From Chromatiales bacterium (lineage in GTDB: Bacteria > Pseudomonadota > Gammaproteobacteria > Chromatiales > Chromatiaceae): DNA of 6,543 nucleotides. Shown piece by piece: positions 1 through 4,833 of the stretch. The notes under the pieces were generated by a model. It was not told where the DNA came from, made no database searches, and was given only the letters and a program-made list of their open reading frames with translations. Position 1 is the first letter of the stretch. Every line of letters starts with the position of its first letter. The position numbers and the translations under genes were made by a program. Location: assembly GCA_022360595.1 (NCBI GenBank), contig JAKSCN010000535.1:1-6543 (forward strand). Direction: 5' to 3'.

Positions 1-935
1 GCATGACAGTCACCGCTATTGTCATGCCGGAGGAGCAGTGGGTGCTGGACCAAGAGGCCCGGGCCTCTGATGCGCTAAAAGCACTGTTGACCAAACTGGT
101 AGCGGTAGAGCGCCTCTCCGAACACCCACTGGCTACGGCTGTGGTCACGACGGCCGAAGCGTTGGGTGCTGATCAAGACAAATTGTCAGTAGAGCAGTTT
201 GCCGCCAATCCGGGATTTGGTGTCTCGGCTCAGGTTGCCGGTGAACCCGTACTGATCGGTACACCTGCCTGGTTGGAGAAGAACGGTGTTGCACTAAATC
301 CTGCACTGGAAAAGCAGGCGGTCCAGTTAGATCAGCAAGGTATCGGCTCTTTCCGCTGCGCGGTGAACGGTGTTGAAGCGGCGCTGATCGCGGTGGAAGA
401 CCGTATTCGTCCTGATGCACCCGCCTTGATCAAGGCGCTGAAAGAGGAGGGGATGGAGCTCACCCTGCTGAGCGGTGACCGCAAGCACACTGCCCAGGCA
501 ATTGCCGACCGGTTGGGTGGCATGAACGTGATTGCCGAAGTCCTGCCCGAGGATAAAGACCGGGTGATAGGGGAGCTGCAGAAGAACAATCAGCGGGTGG
601 CAATGGTCGGTGATGGTATCAACGACGCTCCTGCGCTGGTCAGAGCCGATGTCGGGATAGCGCTCGGTTCAGGCACGGATGTCTCCATTGCCAGTGCCGA
701 TATTGTGCTGATGAGCAGTGAACTGAAGAAGGTGCGCCAAGCCGCTCAGCTCTCCCGGCGTACACTACGCACAATTCGGCAGAATATCGGTATCTCGATC
801 ACGTATAATGTCATCATGGTGCCACTGGCGATGGCGGCCTTTGTAACACCGCTGGTGGCAGCGGTGTCCATGCCGATCAGCTCACTGTTGGTTATCGGTA
901 ATGCTGCCCGAATTCGGCTGATGTTTCGCCAATAG
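1..935 (+). CDS. ccoI: Cu(+)-translocating P-type ATPase, C-terminal part (CcoI/CopA2-type), truncated by window edge
   Basis: This is the last ~310 residues of an inner-membrane P1B copper ATPase. The family is usually 700-850 residues, so the metal-binding N-terminus, the first six helices and the CPC-type site lie outside the window. In order from the first full codon at base 3, I see SEHPLA (39-44, nucleotide-binding domain), GFGV (71-74), GDRKHTA (158-164), LPEDK (181-185) and the hinge GDGINDAPAL (203-212). The penultimate helix has YN at 268-269 and the last helix has MPISS at 290-294. The YN plus MxxSS pair is the Cu(+) signature of P1B-1 pumps. The first Met is not a start: its MT aligns with the end of the DKTGT[LM]T phosphorylation loop, about 36 residues before SEHP as in relatives. 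ccoS follows after 31 bases, so the role is CcoI: moving copper towards the periplasm for cbb3 oxidase assembly. Family certain; CcoI rather than a general CopA is inferred from the neighbour. Confidence 0.93.
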   Translation, partial: MTVTAIVMPEEQWVLDQEARASDALKALLTKLVAVERLSEHPLATAVVTTAEALGADQDKLSVEQFAANPGFGVSAQVAGEPVLIGTPAWLEKNGVALNPALEKQAVQLDQQGIGSFRCAVNGVEAALIAVEDRIRPDAPALIKALKEEGMELTLLSGDRKHTAQAIADRLGGMNVIAEVLPEDKDRVIGELQKNNQRVAMVGDGINDAPALVRADVGIALGSGTDVSIASADIVLMSSELKKVRQAAQLSRRTLRTIRQNIGISITYNVIMVPLAMAAFVTPLVAAVSMPISSLLVIGNAARIRLMFRQ

Positions 936-966
936 ATAGAAAGCGCGCTGCGTGCGGAGTGAATGA

Positions 967-1179
967 ATGGACGTAATCTACGGTTTAATTCCTGGCATGA
1001 TTATTCTCGGCTTGGTGGCTGTGGGGATTCTATTTTGGGCGGCGCGCAGCGGTCAGTTCGATGATCTTGAAGGCGAGGCACACAGAATTCTGATGGATGA
1101 GGATCTCTCTGCAGAGAATCGTCGTCCCGAGGAGAAGGGGAGTCAAACGCCTTCATCCTCAGAGGAGAATAAGGTCTAG
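967..1179 (+). CDS. ccoS: cbb3-type cytochrome c oxidase assembly protein CcoS
   Basis: CcoS is a 70-residue, single-pass inner-membrane protein needed to put cofactors into the cbb3-type oxidase. Residues 5-26 form one hydrophobic helix. It is followed by the family hallmark FWAARSGQFDDLEGEAHRIL at 23-42, then MDED and a hydrophilic tail rich in Glu and Ser (44-70). Length and motif both fit the family. A GGAG at 956-959 sits 7 bases before the ATG and decides the start against an out-of-frame ATG at 963. The gene follows the copper ATPase by 31 bases, the usual end of a ccoGHIS cluster, and is closed by a palindromic terminator. The tail after the conserved motif is variable in the family, so its low complexity is not unusual. 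Confidence 0.95.
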   Translation: MDVIYGLIPGMIILGLVAVGILFWAARSGQFDDLEGEAHRILMDEDLSAENRRPEEKGSQTPSSSEENKV

Positions 1180-1216
1180 GGCCTGTTAACAGGCCCGAGT
1201 TCTCTTTTTACTCTTT
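1179..1216 (+). terminator. Rho-independent terminator after ccoS
   Basis: A perfect 18-base palindrome, GGGCCTGTTAACAGGCCC (1179-1196), begins at the last base of the ccoS stop codon. It can fold into a 7-bp GC-rich stem with a TTAA loop and is followed by the T-rich stretch 1200-1216. On the minus strand the hairpin could also stop the converging gene that ends at 1223, but the U-tract in that direction is poor. Confidence 0.75.
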
Positions 1217-1236
1217 GAGGCTTTACTCTTTCGAGG
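1207..1236. repeat. Two-copy tandem repeat, ~15-base period, at the 3' end of the minus-strand gene
   Basis: TTTACTCTTTGAGG (1207-1220) recurs as TTTACTCTTTCGAGG (1222-1236), differing by one inserted base. Read on the minus strand, the repeat holds the final codons and stop of the 232-residue protein, then a second in-frame copy of Lys-Glu-stop five codons later. The second stop is a by-product of the duplication. Confidence 0.6.
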
Positions 1237-1921
1237 TGCTGTTGTTAGCAGCCTGGTGGGCCTCTTGCAGGGGTTTCAGAATGCGGTCGAAATCCTTCGG
1301 ATTCACATACTGAAACACTTCTTTCCCTTCTGTGTTGAGTGAGATATCCAGCCCCTTTTCCGGGTAGAGCCAGTGTATGGTGCCCACCTCGGTCTGCTCT
1401 TCAAGTTTATATTTGGGCTGTCCAAAACGGCCTTCAAGCATTTCCGCATCGAGATTTGCCACAGGGATATAGGTGATATGATCGATTTTCGCCTGACTGA
1501 GCTGTAGTACATCGTCGTCAGTCAGGGTGACCTGCTTGTTTCCGCTCTCCAGGCTCTTCAGGCGCACGCCACGTTTGTACATCGCCTCAGCGGTAGCCGG
1601 GTCAACATCCAGTGCCAGTACAAACGAGGCGCGGATGCCACTTAAAGCCATGCGTTCAAAATAGGTTTCGATGTGGTACTGATTGTCAGGATTGACGAAG
1701 AGACTGGTGCTGCCGCTGTCGCGTAAAATTTTTCTTGCGTCATCCAGCGTGCTGCTGCCGAGTGACAGGCCAAACACAGTGGATTTTCCATCGGCGCCGA
1801 TTTCAATGTCCCAGGGCAGGCGTGGTTGTGTGTCGGGGGCTTTGCCACCCGGAATAAGAATAGCGATAGCCAAAACAATCAGCACAATACTGGTCAGACT
1901 CAGAACTATTTTTCGATCCAT
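1223..1921 (-). CDS. Membrane-anchored protein of unknown function (232 aa)
   Basis: I do not recognise the family. Residues 4-23 form one hydrophobic helix after a short Met-Asp-Arg-Lys start. There is no lipobox cysteine, so it is most likely an inner-membrane anchor with a periplasmic domain, or less likely a cleaved signal peptide. The rest is soluble. Residues 49-70 (start VFGLSLGSST, then LDDARKIL) and 151-206 (GRFGQP, then IHWLYPEKGLDISL) look like two copies of a helix-then-sheet unit. That unit recalls small BamE/SmpA-like modules: a glycine turn, a helix, 'FGQP', then strands ending in Tyr. This likeness is weak and inferred. An AGGTG at 1928-1932 on the minus strand, 6 bases before the ATG, supports the start. 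It converges on ccoS and is divergent from the 58-residue gene. The coding character is clear; the function is unknown. Confidence 0.8.
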   Translation of the reverse strand: MDRKIVLSLTSIVLIVLAIAILIPGGKAPDTQPRLPWDIEIGADGKSTVFGLSLGSSTLDDARKILRDSGSTSLFVNPDNQYHIETYFERMALSGIRASFVLALDVDPATAEAMYKRGVRLKSLESGNKQVTLTDDDVLQLSQAKIDHITYIPVANLDAEMLEGRFGQPKYKLEEQTEVGTIHWLYPEKGLDISLNTEGKEVFQYVNPKDFDRILKPLQEAHQAANNSTSKE

Positions 1922-1970
1922 TTGTTACACCTACTGCTACACCCGGGGGGATATGGCCAATCTGTGAAGG

Positions 1971-1993
1971 TTGATAATTGTCATCGTTGACAA
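1971..1993. promoter_or_regulatory. Overlapping dyads in a divergent promoter region; one resembles an FNR/ANR box
   Basis: TTGAT-AATT-GTCAT (1971-1984) matches the FNR-family consensus TTGAT-N4-ATCAA at 8 of 10 positions and keeps the TGA/TCA core. It overlaps a perfect inverted repeat, TTGTCA-N4-TGACAA (1978-1993). Both lie between the divergent genes at 1921 (minus) and 2054 (plus). Oxygen control would suit the ccoIS neighbourhood, but chance matches of this quality are common. Confidence 0.35.
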
Positions 1994-2012
1994 CTGTGAG
2001 GCGTGCTATTTT
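1987..2012 (+). promoter_or_regulatory. Possible sigma-70 promoter for the 58-aa gene
   Basis: A consensus -35 TTGACA (1987-1992) lies inside the perfect dyad. An extended -10, TG-C-TATTTT (2004-2012), follows. The spacer of 14 bases is shorter than the optimal 17, so activity would rest mainly on the extended -10. The overlap of -35 and dyad would suit a repressor or activator site. Confidence 0.3.
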
Positions 2013-2053
2013 AGCTGAGAATGAAGAGACCACAAACGATGGATTAGCACAAT

Positions 2054-2230
2054 ATGGGCAACACACTTTGGTTTATTACCATACTGAAAGAGAAACCCTG
2101 GATCGGTTTTCTGATCGGTTTGGCGTTCATCACGGTAATGTTCGCGTCGAAGAATCTGGTTGTCTATTTCTACGCTAAGAATAAGGAGAAAAAAGAGCGC
2201 CTCGAACAGGCTGAAAAAGAGCAATCTTAA
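2054..2230 (+). CDS. Small single-pass membrane protein of unknown function (58 aa)
   Basis: The reading frame encodes a 58-residue protein starting MGNTLWFITILKEK and ending in TAA at 2228-2230. After an amphipathic N-terminus, residues 15-34 form one hydrophobic helix (PWIGFLIGLAFITVMF). The tail from about 41 is highly charged (KNKEKKERLEQAEKEQ) and probably helical or a short coiled coil on the cytoplasmic side, given the positive residues next to the membrane. The first in-frame ATG is at 2054; an in-frame TAG at 2045-2047 blocks any earlier start. The ribosome site is weak (GGA at 2041-2043, 10 bases upstream). A possible promoter lies at 1987-2012 and a strong terminator follows at 2276-2308, so it looks like an independent one-gene unit. 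I do not recognise the family. The membrane-helix-plus-charged-tail pattern and the flanking signals are the main reasons to believe it is real. Confidence 0.65.
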   Translation: MGNTLWFITILKEKPWIGFLIGLAFITVMFASKNLVVYFYAKNKEKKERLEQAEKEQS

Positions 2231-2239
2231 TCAGTGCCT

Positions 2240-2257
2240 GGCTACCAAACGGTAGCC
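2240..2257. other. Perfect hairpin between the 58-aa gene and its terminator
   Basis: GGCTACC-AAAC-GGTAGCC forms a 7-bp stem with a 4-base loop, 9 bases after the stop codon. No T-run follows in either direction, so it is not a complete intrinsic terminator by itself. It may protect the mRNA 3' end or act together with the terminator at 2276. Confidence 0.5.
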
Positions 2258-2275
2258 CTTAGACCAGCCAAATTT

Positions 2276-2308
2276 CCACGGATCTGTCAACAGCTCTGTG
2301 GTTTTTCT
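2276..2308 (+). terminator. Rho-independent terminator downstream of the 58-aa gene
   Basis: CCACGGATCTGT (2276-2287) pairs with ACAGCTCTGTGG (2290-2301), with 11 of 12 positions paired including one G-T wobble. Five T residues (2302-2306) follow directly. It isolates the small gene from the 176-residue gene further right. Confidence 0.75.
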
Positions 2309-2334
2309 GTGCCTGAAAGATGAAATTCATGTCA

Positions 2335-2350
2335 GCAAATGGTAATTTGC
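2335..2350. other. Short inverted repeat upstream of the 176-aa gene
   Basis: GCAAAT-GGTA-ATTTGC is a perfect 6-bp inverted repeat in the leader between the preceding terminator and the start at 2402. It could be an operator or a leader hairpin. The only promoter-like element near it is a weak TGGTAATTT extended -10, so no promoter is called. Confidence 0.3.
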
Positions 2351-2401
2351 ACCGCGCTGCCGCGAGTTCGCATGGATTTTTGAGAGTAAAGGTGCTGGTT
2401 T

Positions 2402-2932
2402 ATGAGATTCGATATCACTGATGAAGAGAGCAAAAAAGCGAAAATTCCCCACGAGATTTTCCTGACCAATCTGATTGGAAACCACATTCTCTGGTTTGTT
2501 GCCGCGCTCGGTACAGTGAAAACTTATTGGCAGCCTTTGGCGCTGGTGCCGATTATCTCGGTCGTATCGCTGGCCTATCTGCTCTGGCGGGCCAAAAAAT
2601 CGGCTAAAACCGATAGCTGGTATGTGATGTGTCACTGGCAGATCGGCGCCCAGCGCAGCCGCATCTTTATCTATATGTTGGCGCTGCTGGCCGTTGTCTC
2701 GCTATTTGGCTGGATCGGCTACACCTATCTGGGCATGATGCAGGTGGCCGTTATGGCGATGATCGGCGGTATGGGTATTCTGCCGGTGATGGTCACCGTG
2801 TTGGTGTTGATTATCATGGAGTCGGATGCCCTCTATCAGGCCGCCCAGCACCGCCTCCCCAAAAGCATTCTGGAAAAATACCCCAATCCCGGTATTGCCG
2901 TGATTGAAGATGAGTTTAAGCACGACGATTAA
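2402..2932 (+). CDS. Four-helix integral membrane protein of unknown function (176 aa)
   Basis: This 176-residue protein is not a family I recognise. A hydrophilic N-terminus (1-18) is followed by hydrophobic stretches at about 26-40, 45-62, 88-110 and 112-139. A basic linker (63-87: WRAKKSAK, then a Cys-His pair at 77-78) lies between helices two and three, and an acidic tail ends in DEFKHDD. Helices three and four are close together and separated only by LGMM. The basic central linker suggests a cytoplasmic loop with both termini also inside, by the positive-inside rule. The AAAGGTG at 2388-2394, 7 bases before the ATG, is a good ribosome site. The gene stands after a terminator and its stop codon overlaps that of the converging Mth938-type gene. 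No enzyme motif is visible; histidines at 17, 28 and 78 could bind a cofactor, but nothing shows that they do. Confidence 0.85.
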   Translation: MRFDITDEESKKAKIPHEIFLTNLIGNHILWFVAALGTVKTYWQPLALVPIISVVSLAYLLWRAKKSAKTDSWYVMCHWQIGAQRSRIFIYMLALLAVVSLFGWIGYTYLGMMQVAVMAMIGGMGILPVMVTVLVLIIMESDALYQAAQHRLPKSILEKYPNPGIAVIEDEFKHDD

Positions 2933-3309
2933 GCTTTAGCCCCGACAATCAATGCAGCTGCAACCCGGCGGTTCTCTGAGGTCAAGACATTATAGGTACG
3001 ACAGGCCGCGGCGGTGTTCATCACCTCCAGGCCGATATGGGCTTCGATCAGCGCTTGGTAAAGTTTGGGGGGTGGAAACTGTTGCCTGTCACCTGTGCCG
3101 AGAATGATAATATCAGGCTCCAACGCTGCCAGCGTCTCAAAAGCACCGGCATTTAACTGCTCAAAGGTGGCTATTGGCCAGTCCTCTATTATCCGGTCGG
3201 GCAGTACGATCAAGCTATTGGAATAGACCTGGCCAGCGATCATTACCTTCTCATCTGTATAGGCATTAATGATGTTGCCGTCAGCAAGATTGTCGACAGA
3301 GAATTTCAT
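2929..3309 (-). CDS. Mth938-like (DUF498/NDUFAF3-type) domain protein
   Basis: This 126-residue protein matches the small single-domain family that includes archaeal Mth938, Xcc1710 and the mitochondrial complex I assembly factor NDUFAF3. The visible marks are YSNSLIVLPDRI (29-40), DIIILGTGDRQQFPP (66-80), IGLEVMNTAAACRTYN (92-107) and the C-terminal RRVAAALI. The start is set at the ATG at 3307-3309 because MKF at the N-terminus is the usual family start. The frame stays open to an upstream ATG at 3483, but those 58 extra residues look like translated promoter DNA and match nothing in the family. No clear Shine-Dalgarno precedes the chosen ATG, which is a reservation about the start only. 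The biochemical role of bacterial members is not settled. It is divergent from alaC and convergent with the membrane protein gene, overlapping its stop by 4 bases. Confidence 0.85.
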   Translation of the reverse strand: MKFSVDNLADGNIINAYTDEKVMIAGQVYSNSLIVLPDRIIEDWPIATFEQLNAGAFETLAALEPDIIILGTGDRQQFPPPKLYQALIEAHIGLEVMNTAAACRTYNVLTSENRRVAAALIVGAKA

Positions 3310-3529
3310 TACTGCACGGTAGCAGGATAGCCTTGGTGCTGCAAAGCGATTTTTCGGGTCTGTTACCCCCCATTTGATCGTCGCGGCCAATGGCTGTTTT
3401 ATACTCTTCAAGGCGAAATGCAGTGAGCTTCGCTTCACCATAGGCAACATCTGCAGCGCCTTTTTAAGCCCCAACAGCGGCACTCAGATTAGAGCCCCCA
3501 GATCCTGGTCTTCTATCCGTCTAATTCTT

Positions 3530-3559
3530 TTGACATTTTGTGATATGCTCGGTTACTTT
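3530..3559 (+). promoter_or_regulatory. Probable promoter region of the alaC-hom operon
   Basis: A consensus -35 TTGACA lies at 3530-3535. With an 18-base spacer the -10 would be the poor TACTTT (3554-3559). An alternative is the extended -10 TG-A-TATGCT (3541-3549), which would work without this -35. Either choice leaves a short leader of about 40-50 bases before the GTG start. Confidence 0.4.
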
Positions 3560-3590
3560 AACCGTCTTTTTCAACACACTTTTACAGAAT

Positions 3591-3598
3591 AGAAGAGG
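3591..3598 (+). promoter_or_regulatory. Ribosome binding site deciding the GTG start of alaC
   Basis: AGAAGAGG ends 5 bases before the GTG at 3604-3606. The first in-frame ATG, at codon 6, would lie about 20 bases from it, so GTG is the better start. Confidence 0.6.
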
Positions 3599-3603
3599 TT
3601 CAC

Positions 3604-4809
3604 GTGTCTACGCCCGAAATGGAAGAATTTCGCAGAATCAAGCGCTTGCCGCCCTATGTTTTCAATATCGTTGGCGATTTGAAGGCGGCGGCGCGAGCGA
3701 GAGGCGAAGACATTATCGATTTCGGTATGGGCAACCCCGACCAGCCGACCCCTCAGCACATTGTGGATAAGCTGGTTGAAGTGGCGCAACGCAAGGATAC
3801 CCACCGTTACTCCCAGTCGAAGGGAATTCCGCGCCTGCGTCGGGCCATCTGCAACTGGTATAAAGGCCGTTACGATGTGGATCTTGATCCTGAGTCCCAG
3901 GCGATTGTCACCATCGGTTCCAAAGAGGGGCTGGCCCATTTGGCTTTGGCTTGTTTGGGGCCCGGTGACTCCGTGCTGGTGCCTAATCCGGCTTATCCAA
4001 TTCATCCCTACGGATTTGTGATTGCCGGAGCCGATATCCGCCATGTGCCCATGGTGCCGGGCGTCGACTTCTTCGAGAAACTTGAAGAAGCGATCAAAGA
4101 CTCCTGGCCGCGTCCCAAGATGCTGGTGCTCAACTTTCCAGCCAATCCCACGGCACACTGTGTGGAGCTGGAGTTTTTTGAAAAGGTGATCGCCATCGCC
4201 AAAGAGTACAATATCTGGGTGATTCACGATCTGGCCTACGCCGATATCGTCTTTGATGGCTACACCGCGCCTTCGATTCTGCAGGTACCGGGTGCGGAAG
4301 AGATTGCGGTGGAGTTCTTCTCTTTATCGAAGAGCTACAACATGCCAGGTTGGCGTGTCGGCTTTATGTGCGGCAACAAGACGCTGGTGGCTGCGTTGGC
4401 ACGCATGAAATCCTACCTCGACTACGGCATGTTCACCCCGATTCAGGTGGCGGCTATCGCAGCACTGGAAGGGCCACAAGAGTGCGTGGGCGAGATCCGC
4501 GATATGTACCAGAAACGCCGCGATGTGCTTTGTGATGGTCTCTACTCGGCCGGTTGGCCCATGGAGAAGCCGAAAGCGACGATGTTCGTTTGGGCGCCGA
4601 TTCCAGAACAATACAAAGATATGGGTTCACTGGAGTTTTCTAAAAAACTGTTGATTGACGCCAAAGTGGCGGCTTCACCCGGTATCGGGTTTGGTGAACA
4701 CGGCGATGATCATGTCCGCTTCGGTCTGATCGAAAATGAACACCGCACCCGTCAGGCCATTCGTGGTATACGGGAGATGATCCGGAAAGATGGTAAAGCC
4801 GGTTCATAA
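3604..4809 (+). CDS. alaC: Pyridoxal-phosphate alanine aminotransferase, AlaC/YfdZ type
   Basis: This 401-residue cytoplasmic fold-type I aminotransferase makes alanine from pyruvate and glutamate, as E. coli AlaC does. The N-terminal stretch RIKRLPPYVFN (11-21) and GMGNPDQPTP (41-50) are typical of the AlaC group. The PLP site is complete. N181 in NPT, D209 and Y212 in HDLAYAD, and the Schiff-base lysine K243 in SLSKSYNMPGWR are all present. R251 binds phosphate, and R372 in HVRFGLIEN binds the substrate carboxylate. Length is normal for the family. hom follows after 24 bases with its own ribosome site, so the two are very likely co-transcribed. The aspartate-family neighbour fits amino-acid supply and explains why such genes are sometimes misnamed 'LL-DAP' or 'aspartate' aminotransferase. 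Substrate is assigned by family, not proven by sequence alone. Confidence 0.9.
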   Translation: MSTPEMEEFRRIKRLPPYVFNIVGDLKAAARARGEDIIDFGMGNPDQPTPQHIVDKLVEVAQRKDTHRYSQSKGIPRLRRAICNWYKGRYDVDLDPESQAIVTIGSKEGLAHLALACLGPGDSVLVPNPAYPIHPYGFVIAGADIRHVPMVPGVDFFEKLEEAIKDSWPRPKMLVLNFPANPTAHCVELEFFEKVIAIAKEYNIWVIHDLAYADIVFDGYTAPSILQVPGAEEIAVEFFSLSKSYNMPGWRVGFMCGNKTLVAALARMKSYLDYGMFTPIQVAAIAALEGPQECVGEIRDMYQKRRDVLCDGLYSAGWPMEKPKATMFVWAPIPEQYKDMGSLEFSKKLLIDAKVAASPGIGFGEHGDDHVRFGLIENEHRTRQAIRGIREMIRKDGKAGS

Positions 4810-4821
4810 CTTTATTAGATT

Positions 4822-4826
4822 AGGAG
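4822..4826 (+). promoter_or_regulatory. Ribosome binding site deciding the TTG start of hom
   Basis: AGGAG stands 7 bases before TTG at 4834-4836. The next in-frame Met is residue 53, beyond the NAD(P)-binding GxGxxG, so TTG must be the start. Confidence 0.8.
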
Positions 4827-4833
4827 AATAGTT

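Larger units (their letters stand above)
3310..3603. other. Intergenic region between divergent genes (Mth938-type and alaC)
   Basis: This 294-base space should hold promoters for both divergent genes. On the plus side it carries a promoter-like stretch at 3530-3559. On the minus side, a TATAAA (3398-3403) could serve as a -10 for the Mth938-type gene, though no good -35 accompanies it. A partial inverted repeat, GTGA-N8-TCAC (3423-3438), is also seen. I see no RNA gene, riboswitch or leader peptide. Confidence 0.5.

Noticed and set aside
2101..2121. Direct repeat of GATCGGTTT with a 12-base period inside the 58-aa gene
   Set aside because: It is explained by the repeated Ile-Gly-aromatic/Leu codons of a membrane helix; only two copies.
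1978..2178. 66-codon plus-strand frame over the divergent region
   Set aside because: It starts with TTG inside the dyad, has no ribosome site, overlaps the more protein-like 58-residue frame, and its product shows no domain-like pattern.
3423..3438. GTGA-N8-TCAC inverted repeat in the divergent region
   Set aside because: Only four base pairs per arm; too short to call an operator without other evidence.
3571..4227. 218-codon minus-strand frame opposite alaC
   Set aside because: A mirror frame of the clearly coding alaC; His/Arg-rich composition typical of antisense translation.
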